Origin: Streptomyces sp. NBC_01232
GTDB taxonomy: Bacteria; Actinomycetota; Actinomycetes; Streptomycetales; Streptomycetaceae
Length of the DNA stretch: 64,000 bases
Direction of reading: 5' to 3'
NCBI RefSeq assembly: GCF_035989885.1
Contig: NZ_CP108518.1
Location: forward strand, 6,129,001 to 6,193,000
Part shown: piece after piece, positions 34,949 through 43,199 of the stretch
Layout: each line of letters begins with the position of its first letter
Numbering within the stretch: position 1 is the stretch's first letter
Notes under the pieces: model-generated
Databases searched by the model: none
Told to the model about the DNA's origin: nothing
The model's input: only the letters and a program-made list of their open reading frames with translations
Made by a program: the position numbers and the translations under genes

Positions 34949-35974
34949 CTACTCCTGCTTCTTGCGGCGGGTGCCGAAGACGATCTCGTCCCAGCTCGGC
35001 ACCGCCGCACGGCGCCCGGGGCGGACCCCGTCGGCCTCGGCCTGGCGGTCGGTGGTGCCCGTCAGGCGGTCGCGGTGGCCCGCCACCGTGCGGGGCATCA
35101 GGACATCGGCGTACGCGGCGCCCGCGCCCGCGGATGCGGCGGGGGCCGGCGGCTCCTCCGCCTCCGGTTCCGTCTCCGGTGCCTCGGTGCGCTCCGGTAC
35201 CACCATGTCGCCCCGGAAGCTCGGCACCGCCTCCAGCAGGCTGGTCAGGGTGTCCCGCTCCTCCTCCGGTTCCGGCGCGGGGGCCGGCCGGCCGTCGGCC
35301 CGCTCCAGCTGCCGGTCCAGGGCGCGGTCCAGCGGCCGGTCGCGCGGCAGCCGCGCGATCCTCGGCACGAAGGGGAAGCTCGGCTCCGGCGTGGCCGGCA
35401 GGTCCTCGGACTCGCCGATCAGGGAGCGCGCCTCGTCGTCCACCGCCACGACCAGCCGGCGCGGCGGGTCATAGGTCCAGCTCGCCGAGTGCGGCTCGCT
35501 CGCGACCCGGTAGACGAGGAGGACCTCCCAGGTGCCGTCGTCGCGGCGCCAGGAGTCCCACTGGACGGATTCCTTCTCGGCTCCGCGCAGGGTCAGCCGC
35601 TCCTGCACGGCCTCGCCGAGCTGGGGGCCGGTGTTCTCACCGGGACGGCGCACGGGGGTCTTGCGGGCGCGCTCGGCCATGAACGCGCGCTCGGCCAGCA
35701 CCGGGCCCTCGAAGCGGCGTACGCGGTCGACGGGGATGCCGGCGAGTTGAGCGACCTCCTCCGCGGAGGCACCGGCCCGTATGCGGGCCTGGATGTCGCG
35801 GGGGCGGAGGTGGCTCTCCACCTCGATCTCGATCTGGTTCAGGCGTGCGCGATCGTTGCGGACGGCGGCGCGGAGCCGCTCATCGATCGGAAGCGTGTAC
35901 TCCGTGCTGTCCGCAGCCTTGAGCACCAGTCGTGTGCCGTCATTTGAGACGGCCACGACACGCAGTTCGGGCAT
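34949..35974 (-). CDS. sepH: SepH, FtsZ-binding cell-division protein
   Basis: ATG 35974, with GGGAGG five bases before it, gives 341 residues. The N-terminal DUF3071 domain (MPELRVVAVSNDGTRLVLK to about residue 170) includes a helix-turn-helix, EEVAQLAGIPVDRVRRFEGP, near 85. A long variable Glu/Pro/Ala region follows, and the conserved end VPSWDEIVFGTRRKKQE closes the protein. In Streptomyces SepH binds FtsZ and promotes Z-ring assembly during sporulation and vegetative septation. The promoter region upstream is the 522-bp gap holding a 26-bp palindrome. Confidence 0.93.
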   Translation of the reverse strand: MPELRVVAVSNDGTRLVLKAADSTEYTLPIDERLRAAVRNDRARLNQIEIEVESHLRPRDIQARIRAGASAEEVAQLAGIPVDRVRRFEGPVLAERAFMAERARKTPVRRPGENTGPQLGEAVQERLTLRGAEKESVQWDSWRRDDGTWEVLLVYRVASEPHSASWTYDPPRRLVVAVDDEARSLIGESEDLPATPEPSFPFVPRIARLPRDRPLDRALDRQLERADGRPAPAPEPEEERDTLTSLLEAVPSFRGDMVVPERTEAPETEPEAEEPPAPAASAGAGAAYADVLMPRTVAGHRDRLTGTTDRQAEADGVRPGRRAAVPSWDEIVFGTRRKKQE

Positions 35975-36136
35975 GGGGACCTCCCGGGTGGTGCCTGCCG
36001 ACGTCACGTGCGTCGCTGCTTCCGCTAGTCGAGTGTGGCCTGCCCGGGTGCAGCCTGCCACAACCTTGCCGAGTTAAACCGGCGTGTCGGGCATGCGCCC
36101 TTGATCGCCGTTATGGCACGGTTACCTGTTGGGCAC

Positions 36137-36162
36137 GCACAGTGACCGAACGGTTACTGTGC
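36137..36162. promoter_or_regulatory. 26-bp near-perfect palindrome upstream of sepH
   Basis: Arms GCACAGTGACCG and CGGTTACTGTGC are separated by AA and mismatch at one position. A related half-site, CACGGTTACCTG, lies 20 bases to the left at 36117. It lies 163 bases upstream of sepH. The spacing does not match the BldD site as I remember it. Confidence 0.5.
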
Positions 36163-36496
36163 GCAGCAGGAGCCCGTGCAATACCGCGGCATCACCGGTC
36201 TTTGAGTGCCGTTTTCCATCAGTCGGCCCCCTCTCCCGAGTCCGGACATCCGAAAGGAAGGACGGCCCCAGGGCTCGCCACAGTACTCCATTCGGGCCAC
36301 CTGGGTGGACCGCCGCGCCGCCGAAGTTTCCCCGGACGGCGGGAGTTGGCGTGCCCTCGATCGGGTCCGACCTGCACCCGTGGTCCGTTTTCGGGTGTCT
36401 TGCTTCACATAATCACCAGAAACGGAACTTTCCGCCTCGCACAGGGGTCGGTAACTCCTGTAAGGGCAGAAGCGCGAGAGGCAGGACACCCCGGGC
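36163..36496. other. Long leader before the anchored membrane protein gene
   Basis: No coding frame with an RBS was found. GGAAC (36424-36428) with GTCGGTAA about 18 bases on could be an ECF-sigma promoter, but the match is weak. The rest is plain intergenic sequence. Confidence 0.3.
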
Positions 36497-37288
36497 ATGG
36501 CGATGGGTCAGAGGGCGACGCGGGACGCCGAGGACGAGCCGGAGAAGGAGAAGCTCGATCTGAGCGCGGCCCAGGTTGCCGGTTCCTCGCTCGCAACGGT
36601 CGGGGCGGCGCTGCTCGCCTCGCAGATGGGCGTCTACGGAACCATCCTCGGGGCCGGTGTGGTCAGCGTGGTCGCCACCGCGGGCGGGCCCGTCATCCAG
36701 CACTTCTTCCGGCGCACCGGTGACCAGCTGCGCGAGAGCGCCCGCCCCAGGGCCCGTCAGGTACCGCTGCCCCGCGAGGAGTCACCGGTGGACGGTGCCG
36801 TGGAGCCGACGGCCACCGGGGAGTTCGGCGAGGCCACCGTCCACGGCACCCGGATGCGGGGCTGGAGGCGCACCGCGGTGGCCTCCGGTGCGGCCTTCGC
36901 CATCGCCATCGGCGGCCTCGGCACCTACGAGGCGATGGCCGGCACCTCCGTCAGCAGCGGCGGCGGCACGCTCTTCTCCGGCGGCACCCGCAAGGTGGGC
37001 CAGGACCCGCCCGCACCGCCGCGCAAGGAGCCGGGCGGCGAGGAGAAGAGCGGGGGGAGCCCCGGTCCCCGGACCTCCCCGAGCCCCTCGCCGTCGCACG
37101 GCGGCCGGAGCCCGAGCCCCGGCGGCGGCCCCTCGGACCCCGGCAACTCCGGTGCCTCCGGGGAGCCGACGCCCGGGCCGTCCCCGTCGGGGAAGGCCCC
37201 GAGCTCGTCCCCCACCCCCGCACCACCGGCCCCGACGCACAGCCCCGACGCGTCGGTACCGGCGGTGCGTGATGCGCCGCGGCCGTGA
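36497..37288 (+). CDS. Membrane protein with Pro/Ser-rich extracellular tail
   Basis: The 263-residue product has a charged head, a hydrophobic region at 26-62 (SSLATVGAALLASQMGVYGTI), a cytoplasmic stretch and a membrane helix near 130-150. From about 165 a low-complexity Pro/Ser/Gly tail follows. ATG 36497 or 36503 both fit; AGGACA lies before them. I recognise no enzyme motif. Streptomycete homologues sit beside sepH, but a division role is not shown. The tail is the type that spans the cell wall. Confidence 0.7.
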   Translation: MAMGQRATRDAEDEPEKEKLDLSAAQVAGSSLATVGAALLASQMGVYGTILGAGVVSVVATAGGPVIQHFFRRTGDQLRESARPRARQVPLPREESPVDGAVEPTATGEFGEATVHGTRMRGWRRTAVASGAAFAIAIGGLGTYEAMAGTSVSSGGGTLFSGGTRKVGQDPPAPPRKEPGGEEKSGGSPGPRTSPSPSPSHGGRSPSPGGGPSDPGNSGASGEPTPGPSPSGKAPSSSPTPAPPAPTHSPDASVPAVRDAPRP

Positions 37289-37306
37289 CCGGCGGGCACC
37301 GGCGGC

Positions 37307-38638
37307 TCAGTCCCCCAGGACGCGCCGCAGGTAGTCGTTGCCGAAGACCCGGTCCGGGTCGAGGCGGTCGCGCAGCGCGGTGAACTCACCGAACCGCGGG
37401 TAGACCTCCGCGAAGTACGCCGCGTCCCGCGTGTGCACCTTGCCCCAGTGCGGACGCCCGCCGTGCGCGGTGAAGATGCGCTCGGCCGCCGTGAAGTAGG
37501 ACTGGTACGGGGTGCCCTTGTACATGTGCACCGCGATGTACGCCGTTTCGCGCCCCGAGGCGGTCGACAGCGTGATGTCGTCCGCCGGAGCCGTCCGTAC
37601 CTCCACGGGGAAGCTGATCCGCAGTCCGGAGCGGTCGACCATCGCCCGCAGCTCCCGCAGCGCCTGGACCACCTGCTCGCGCGGGAGTGCGTACTCCATC
37701 TCCACGAAGCGCACCCGGCGCGGACTGGTGAACACCTTGTACGGGATGTCCGTGTAGGTGCGTGCCGACAGGGCGCGGCTGGCCACGCGGGCGATGGAGG
37801 GAATGCTGGCCGGGACCGCGCGGCCCAGCGTGTTGACGGCCTGGAAGAGGCCGTTGGAGAGCAACTCGTCCTCGATCCAGGCGCTCACCGGTCCGGGCGG
37901 GGCGGCGGGGCCCTGGCTGCGGTTGTTCCGCTTGGTGTTGCAGTTGCCGGTGTGCGGGAACCAGTAGAACTCGAAGTGCTCGTTCTCCGCGAAGTGTTCC
38001 TCGAACTCCGCGGTCACCCTCTCGAACCCCATCGGCTCCTCCCGGGCGGTCAGGAAGAAGAGCGGCTCCACCGCGAAGGTGATCGCGGTGACGATGCCGA
38101 GCGCGCCGATGCCGAGCCGGGCCGCCGCGAAGACCTCGGGCTCCTCCTTCTCGGAGCAGGTCAGCAGCCGGCCGTCGGCGGTGACCAGTTCCAGGCCCCG
38201 GATCTGGGCGGCGATGGAGGCCGAGTCGCGGCCCGTGCCGTGGGTGCCGGTGCTGGTGGCGCCAGAGACCGTCTGCTCCATGATGTCGCCCATGTTGGTG
38301 AGCGACAGGCCCTCCCGGGCCAGGGCCGTGTTGAGGTCCTTCAGGACTGTGCCCGCCGCCACCGTGACGGTGCCGGCGGCCCGGTCGATCGAGCGGATCC
38401 CGGTGAGCGACTGCGGGCGTACGAGCACCCCGTCGGTCGCGGCGGCCGCGGTGAAGGAGTGGCCGGTGCCTACCGCCTTCACCCGCAGCCCGTCCTCGGC
38501 GGCCCGGCGGACCGCCTCCTGGAGCTCCCCGACCGAGGCCGGGGTCACCACGCGAACCGGGGTGGCGGTGATGTTGCCCGCCCAGTTACGCCACGCGGTC
38601 CGTTCCGTGCTGCTCTGCCCTGCTGTCGCCGTCCCCAT
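37307..38638 (-). CDS. FAD-dependent sugar-lactone/alditol oxidase family protein
   Basis: The 443-residue flavoprotein has a FAD_binding_4 domain at its N-terminus, with VGTGHSF carrying the likely covalent-FAD residue H60. A C-terminal ALO domain holds the conserved PHWGKVHT and ends with DRVFGNDYLRRVLG. Relatives are D-arabinono-1,4-lactone oxidase, L-gulonolactone oxidase and xylitol/alditol oxidase. The exact substrate cannot be read. It starts inside the 3' end of the MFS gene (53-base overlap) after GGGGAGGAG, so it is coupled to that gene and perhaps shares its iron-box control. Confidence 0.85.
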   Translation of the reverse strand: MGTATAGQSSTERTAWRNWAGNITATPVRVVTPASVGELQEAVRRAAEDGLRVKAVGTGHSFTAAAATDGVLVRPQSLTGIRSIDRAAGTVTVAAGTVLKDLNTALAREGLSLTNMGDIMEQTVSGATSTGTHGTGRDSASIAAQIRGLELVTADGRLLTCSEKEEPEVFAAARLGIGALGIVTAITFAVEPLFFLTAREEPMGFERVTAEFEEHFAENEHFEFYWFPHTGNCNTKRNNRSQGPAAPPGPVSAWIEDELLSNGLFQAVNTLGRAVPASIPSIARVASRALSARTYTDIPYKVFTSPRRVRFVEMEYALPREQVVQALRELRAMVDRSGLRISFPVEVRTAPADDITLSTASGRETAYIAVHMYKGTPYQSYFTAAERIFTAHGGRPHWGKVHTRDAAYFAEVYPRFGEFTALRDRLDPDRVFGNDYLRRVLGD

Positions 38639-39842
38639 CGGTTGCTGGCTCCTCCCCTTGCGCCGGCCTCGTCAGCCGGCGGTATCCCGCGAACGCAACC
38701 GCCGCCGCGGCGACTCCCGCCGAGACGGAGACGACGTACCCGGTCTGCGCCCCGGCTGCGTCGACGACCCAGCCGGTCACGGAGGACCCGAGCGCGATTC
38801 CGACCGCGAGGCCGGTGCTGATCCAGGTCATGCCCTCGGTCAGCTTCGCGTGTGGCACGTGCGCCTCGATCAGGGCCATCGTGGTGATCATCGTGGGAGC
38901 GATGGCGAGGCCCGAGACGAAGAGCGCCACGGCCAGAAACGGAAGGTTCCCGGCCAGTAGGAGGGGGATCATACTCACGGCCATCGCACTGATGCCCAGG
39001 ATCCAGCGAGGTTCGGCCCTGCCCTTGAAGTGCAGAAGGCCGAAGACGATGCCCGCGAGGCAGGATCCGAACGCCCAGACCGCCAGGAACACCCCGCCGA
39101 GGGACTTGTTGCCGTGCTCCGCGGCGAAGGCGAGGGTCGAGACGTCGACGGACCCGAAGATCGCGCCGGTCGCCACGAAGGTGGCCACCAGGACCTGCAG
39201 GCCGGGGGAGCGCAGCGCCGAGGAGCGGTCCGTGTGCTCCTGGTGCGGATGCGGCGCAGGCTCGGTGGCGGTCAGCGCCGTCAGCCACCACACGCCCGTC
39301 ACCAGGCAGACGAGGGCGACCACCGGGCCGGCCTCCGGGAACCAGCCGGCCGAGAGCGTCGCGGCCAGCGGCGGACCGATGATGAAGCAGAGCTCGTCGA
39401 CGATGGACTCGAAGGAATAGGCCGTGTGCAGCTGGGGGGTGTCGCGGAACAGGGCCGTCCACCGGGCCCGGACCATCGATCCCACGCTGGGCACGCACCC
39501 GGCGACGACGGCGAAGACGAAGAGGGTCCAGCTCGGCCAGCCGTTCGCCGCCGCGACCAGCAGTCCGGTCACCGCGGCGGCCGCGATCAGCGTCGCCGGA
39601 CGCAGCACCCGCCGCTGTCCGTACTGGTCCACCAGCCGCGAGACCTGCGGGCCCACGGCGGCGGCGGAGAGCGCGATGGTGCCGGTGAGCGCGCCGGCGA
39701 GCCCGTAGCTGCCGCCGAGCTCAGTGATCATCGTGAGGACGCCGATGCCCACCATGGCCAGCGGCAGCCGGCCGATGATGCCGGCGCCCGTGAACCCCTT
39801 GGTGCCAGGGGTGGCGAATATGGCGCGGTAGGGACTGGGCAA
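38586..39842 (-). CDS. MFS transporter downstream of an iron box
   Basis: TTG 39842, with GGAGGG seven bases upstream, is the start, giving 418 residues and 12 predicted helices. It has [15 protein letters not shown] in the helix 2-3 loop and a long His/Glu linker ([12 protein letters not shown]) in the middle. A DtxR/DmdR-like box lies 89-107 bases upstream, so iron-dependent repression is likely. That suggests siderophore export or another iron-linked efflux role. It is divergent from the ferrochelatase gene. Confidence 0.82.
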   Translation of the reverse strand: MPSPYRAIFATPGTKGFTGAGIIGRLPLAMVGIGVLTMITELGGSYGLAGALTGTIALSAAAVGPQVSRLVDQYGQRRVLRPATLIAAAAVTGLLVAAANGWPSWTLFVFAVVAGCVPSVGSMVRARWTALFRDTPQLHTAYSFESIVDELCFIIGPPLAATLSAGWFPEAGPVVALVCLVTGVWWLTALTATEPAPHPHQEHTDRSSALRSPGLQVLVATFVATGAIFGSVDVSTLAFAAEHGNKSLGGVFLAVWAFGSCLAGIVFGLLHFKGRAEPRWILGISAMAVSMIPLLLAGNLPFLAVALFVSGLAIAPTMITTMALIEAHVPHAKLTEGMTWISTGLAVGIALGSSVTGWVVDAAGAQTGYVVSVSAGVAAAAVAFAGYRRLTRPAQGEEPATDGDGDSRAEQHGTDRVA

Positions 39843-39930
39843 GGTGGTGCCCTCCGTAAGGGACGTGGTTGGCTCACACAGATTACGTCTGCCGACAAGG
39901 CGCCCGCATGGGGAAAATACCGACAGGAAG

Positions 39931-39949
39931 TTAGGGTGACCTTACCTGC
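39931..39949. promoter_or_regulatory. Iron box (DmdR1/IdeR-type)
   Basis: Read on the minus strand it is AGGTAAGGTCACCCTAA, matching about 13 of 17 positions of the actinobacterial iron-box core as I remember it. It lies between the MFS gene and the ferrochelatase gene and could repress both with Fe(II). Confidence 0.6.
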
Positions 39950-40003
39950 TGTCCGAGGTGTGGGACGGGCCGGGTCCGTTGCCCGGGCCCGGACCCCGGG
40001 TGG

Positions 40004-40009
40004 CAGGAT
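40004..40009 (+). promoter_or_regulatory. -10 element for leaderless transcription of hemH
   Basis: CAGGAT ends seven bases before ATG 40017, and there is no RBS. Confidence 0.5.
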
Positions 40010-40016
40010 TCGAGAC

Positions 40017-41171
40017 ATGTCAGACCAGCTCCGTGCCCCCGACGGCGGCTCCGCCGCCCCTTACGACGCCCTCCTGCTGCTGTCCTTCGGCGGCCCCGAG
40101 GGACCCGACGACGTCGTGCCCTTCCTGGAGAACGTCACGCGCGGGCGCGGCATCCCGCGCGAGCGGCTCAAGGAGGTCGGGCAGCACTACTTCGGATTCG
40201 GCGGCGTCAGCCCCATCAACGGGCAGAACCGCGAACTGCTGGACGCGCTGCGGGGGGACTTCGCCGGGCACGGCCTGGACCTCCCGGTCTACTGGGGCAA
40301 CCGGAACTGGGCCCCGTACCTGACCGACGTGATGCGGGAGATGGCCGCCGACGGGCGTCGCCGGATCGCGGTCCTCGCGACCAGCGCCTACGCCTCGTAC
40401 TCGGGCTGCCGCCAGTACCGCGAGAACCTCGCGGACGCGCTGGCCACGCTCGCCGAGGAGGGCGTGGAGCTGCCGCGGGTCGACAAGCTGCGCCACTACT
40501 TCAACCACCCCGGCTTCGTCGAGCCCATGATCGACGGGGTGGTGGCCTCCCTCGCCGAGCTGCCCGAGGAGGTGCGCTCCGGCGCGCACCTCGCCTTCAC
40601 CACCCACTCCATCCCGACCGCCGCCGCGGACACCTCCGGCCCGGCCGCGGACCACACCGAGGACGGCGAGGGCGGGGCGTACGTCAAGCAGCACCTCGAC
40701 GTCGCCCGGGTGATCGCGGACGAGGTCGCGGCCCGGACCGGGGTCGCGCACACCTGGGAGCTCGTCTACCAGTCCCGCAGCGGCGCCCCGCACATCCCGT
40801 GGCTGGAGCCTGACATCTGCGACCACCTGGAGGCCCTGCACGCCGCCGGTGCGCCCGCGGCCGTGATGGTGCCCATCGGCTTCGTCTCCGACCACATGGA
40901 AGTCCTCTACGACCTGGACACCGAGGCCACCGCGAAGGCCGCCGAGCTGGGGCTGCCCGTGCGGCGGTCCGCGACCGTCGGCGCCGATCCGCGCTTCGCC
41001 GGGGCCGTAAGGGAGCTGGTGCTGGAGCGCGCCGCCAAGGAGCGCGGAGAGCCGGTCCGGGAGTGCTGGGTGGGCACTCTGGGCCAGAGTCATGACCTGT
41101 GCGCGGTGGGCTGCTGCCCGGCGCGGGGCCCCCGGCCGGCGGCCGCGGGCGTGGACAGTCCGTACGCGTAG
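40017..41171 (+). CDS. hemH: Coproporphyrin III ferrochelatase
   Basis: The 384-residue enzyme inserts ferrous iron into coproporphyrin III in the actinobacterial haem route (also called cpfC). The start is [19 protein letters not shown]. The metal-site histidine is in [10 protein letters not shown] near residue 200, and [17 protein letters not shown] follows. C-terminal cysteines in LCAVGCC, with one in SYSGCRQY, fit the [2Fe-2S] cluster of actinobacterial ferrochelatases. Transcription is probably leaderless. The iron box upstream ties it to iron supply. The phosphatase gene follows 11 bases later. Confidence 0.95.
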   Translation: MSDQLRAPDGGSAAPYDALLLLSFGGPEGPDDVVPFLENVTRGRGIPRERLKEVGQHYFGFGGVSPINGQNRELLDALRGDFAGHGLDLPVYWGNRNWAPYLTDVMREMAADGRRRIAVLATSAYASYSGCRQYRENLADALATLAEEGVELPRVDKLRHYFNHPGFVEPMIDGVVASLAELPEEVRSGAHLAFTTHSIPTAAADTSGPAADHTEDGEGGAYVKQHLDVARVIADEVAARTGVAHTWELVYQSRSGAPHIPWLEPDICDHLEALHAAGAPAAVMVPIGFVSDHMEVLYDLDTEATAKAAELGLPVRRSATVGADPRFAGAVRELVLERAAKERGEPVRECWVGTLGQSHDLCAVGCCPARGPRPAAAGVDSPYA

Positions 41172-41182
41172 GAAGTGGGACC

Positions 41183-41986
41183 GTGATCTCTGACGAGCTG
41201 AAGGCCGAGCTGCTGGACGTGGGCCTGGAGGCCGCCCGGCAGGCCGGAGCTCTGCTGCGCGACGGCCGCCCGGCCGATCTGGCGGTGGCCGCGACGAAGA
41301 GCAGCCCGATCGACGTGGTGACCGAGATGGACATCGCGGCGGAGAAGCTGATCACCGGCATCCTCGCCGAGCGGCGGCCCGAGGACGGGCTGCTGGGCGA
41401 GGAGGGCGCGGACACCCCGGGGACGAGCGGGGTGCGCTGGGTCGTCGACCCGCTGGACGGCACCGTGAACTACCTCTACGGGCTGCCGAGCTGGGGCGTG
41501 TCCATCGCGGCCGAGTACGGGGGCGAGACCGTGGTGGGCGTCGTCGCGGCGCCGATGCGCGGGGAGACCTACCACGCGGTGCTCGGCGGCGGCGCCTGGA
41601 TGGGGACGTCCCGCCTCGCCTGTCGGCCGGCGGCGCCGCTGGACCAGGCGCTGCTGGGGACCGGCTTCGCGTACGTGCAGACCCGGCGGGCCCATCAGGC
41701 CGGGGTCGTGGCACGGATCATTCCGCTGGTGCGGGACATCCGGCGGGGCGGGTCGGCGGCCCTGGACCTGTGCGACGTGGCCGCCGGGCGGCTGGACGGG
41801 TACTACGAGCGGGGGCTCAACCCGTGGGACCTGGCCGCGGGTGACCTGATCGCCCGGGAGGCCGGGGCGCTGACGGGAGGCCGGCCGGGCGAGCCGGCCT
41901 CGGGCGAGCTGACCCTGGCCGCCTCGCCGGCCGTCTTCTCCTCGCTGCAGCCGCTGCTGGAGGAGTCGGGGGCCTGGCACGACTGA
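41183..41986 (+). CDS. Inositol monophosphatase family protein
   Basis: GTG 41183 gives 267 residues. The metal and substrate motifs of the Li-sensitive phosphatase fold are present: GLLGEEG near residue 74, WVVDPLDGTVNYLYGLP near 91 and NPWDLAAGDLIAREAG near 215. It probably removes phosphate from inositol-1-phosphate or a related sugar phosphate such as histidinol phosphate; family members overlap. It is co-oriented with hemH and ends at a terminator. Confidence 0.9.
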   Translation: MISDELKAELLDVGLEAARQAGALLRDGRPADLAVAATKSSPIDVVTEMDIAAEKLITGILAERRPEDGLLGEEGADTPGTSGVRWVVDPLDGTVNYLYGLPSWGVSIAAEYGGETVVGVVAAPMRGETYHAVLGGGAWMGTSRLACRPAAPLDQALLGTGFAYVQTRRAHQAGVVARIIPLVRDIRRGGSAALDLCDVAAGRLDGYYERGLNPWDLAAGDLIAREAGALTGGRPGEPASGELTLAASPAVFSSLQPLLEESGAWHD

Positions 41987-41990
41987 AAGC

Positions 41991-42032
41991 ACGTGGACCC
42001 CGGCCGCCCACTCGGGCGTCCGGGGTCCACGT
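41991..42032 (+). terminator. Terminator after the inositol monophosphatase gene
   Basis: ACGTGGACCCCGG and CCGGGGTCCACGT form a perfect 13-bp stem around a 16-base loop. Confidence 0.8.
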
Positions 42033-42120
42033 CGTGCAGGGGTCGTTCAGCAGAAGTCGTTCAGGAGTCGTGCCGGGGTCGTGCCGGTGTGCGGGAACAG
42101 CGGGCCGGGCAGGCCGTGGA

Positions 42121-42300
42121 TCAGCAGGCGGGCACGGCGGCCGAGACCGGGACACCGTGTTCGGCGGCCAGGCGCTGGAGATCCTCCAGCTCCGCCAGTT
42201 CCACTTCCGCGAGGAAGTCGTCGCCCGTCTCGCGGGCGTGCCTGAGGTCCGACTGCGTGGTCCTGATGCGCTGCAGGAGACCCGCGGTGAATGCGTCCAT
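42121..42300 (-). CDS. Small conserved acidic protein, 59 residues
   Basis: The frame from ATG 42300 (RBS GAGGGGG) to TGA 42121 encodes a soluble, acidic and mostly helical peptide. It includes LLQRIRTTQSDLRHARETGD and AELEDLQRLAAEHGVP and ends in PAC. Codon bias is native. No family is recognised. The gene is antiparallel to its neighbours, between the phosphatase and cutR. Confidence 0.7.
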   Translation of the reverse strand: MDAFTAGLLQRIRTTQSDLRHARETGDDFLAEVELAELEDLQRLAAEHGVPVSAAVPAC

Positions 42301-42545
42301 GGTGGGTTCGCCCCCTCTTCGTGGGTCGGCGGCGGCACGTGGCTGTCCGCCGTCAGGGAGTGGTCGGGGTGTGATCTCGTCCTCCCCTGCACCCCGGCCC
42401 CAGAAACCTCGTAGGGCCAGGGAATCCTCACTTCCGCCCCGCCAGCCCCTCCCCGATCCGCCTTACAGCCGGTTTACGGCCGAAACGGGCAGGATGGGCG
42501 ACGCCATACACGTGTGCCCTTCTGGGCTCGGAGGAAGGAAACGAC

Positions 42546-43199
42546 GTGCGCGTACTCGTCGTCGAGGACGAGCAGCTGCTCGCCGATGCGGTGGCCACCG
42601 GCCTGCGCCGGGAGGCCATGGCCGTGGACGTCGTGTACGACGGCGCTGCCGCCCTGGAGCGGGTCGGGGTGAACGACTACGACGTGGTCGTGCTCGACCG
42701 GGACCTCCCGCTCGTGCACGGTGACGACGTGTGCCGGAAGATCGTCGAGCTCGGCATGCCCACCCGGGTGCTGATGCTGACCGCATCCGGTGACGTGAGC
42801 GACCGGGTGGAGGGCCTGGAGCTCGGCGCGGACGACTACCTGCCCAAGCCCTTCGCCTTCACCGAGCTGACCGCCCGCGTACGGGCGCTCGGCCGGCGCA
42901 CCACGGTCGCGCTGCCGCCCGTACTGGAGCGGGCCGGCATCAAGCTGGACCCGAACCGGCGCGAGGTGTTCCGTGAGGGCAAGGAGGTCCAGCTGGCGCC
43001 GAAGGAGTTCGCGGTGCTGGAGGTGCTCATGCGCAGCGAGGGGACCGTGGTCTCCGCCGAGCAGCTGCTGGAGAAGGCCTGGGACGAGAACACCGATCCC
43101 TTCACCAACGTCGTGCGGGTGACCGTCATGACCCTGCGCCGCAAGCTGGGGGAGCCGCCGGTCATCGTGACCGTGCCCGGTTCCGGGTACCGGATTTGA
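42546..43199 (+). CDS. cutR: CutR response regulator
   Basis: GTG 42546 follows GGAGGAAGG. The 217-residue OmpR-type regulator has D51 (VVVLDRDLPLVHGDD) as phospho-acceptor and a C-terminal winged helix (NVVRVTVMTLRRKLG, VPGSGYRI). CutRS was first described as a repressor system of actinorhodin production and is linked to secretion or envelope stress in Streptomyces. Identity here rests on sequence memory and on the ferrochelatase/phosphatase neighbourhood. The kinase gene overlaps its stop. Confidence 0.9.
   Translation: MRVLVVEDEQLLADAVATGLRREAMAVDVVYDGAAALERVGVNDYDVVVLDRDLPLVHGDDVCRKIVELGMPTRVLMLTASGDVSDRVEGLELGADDYLPKPFAFTELTARVRALGRRTTVALPPVLERAGIKLDPNRREVFREGKEVQLAPKEFAVLEVLMRSEGTVVSAEQLLEKAWDENTDPFTNVVRVTVMTLRRKLGEPPVIVTVPGSGYRI

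Noticed and set aside
36137..36162. Assignment of the palindrome to BldD
   Set aside because: The AC and GT half-site cores are one base further apart than in the BldD consensus I remember, so I leave the regulator open.
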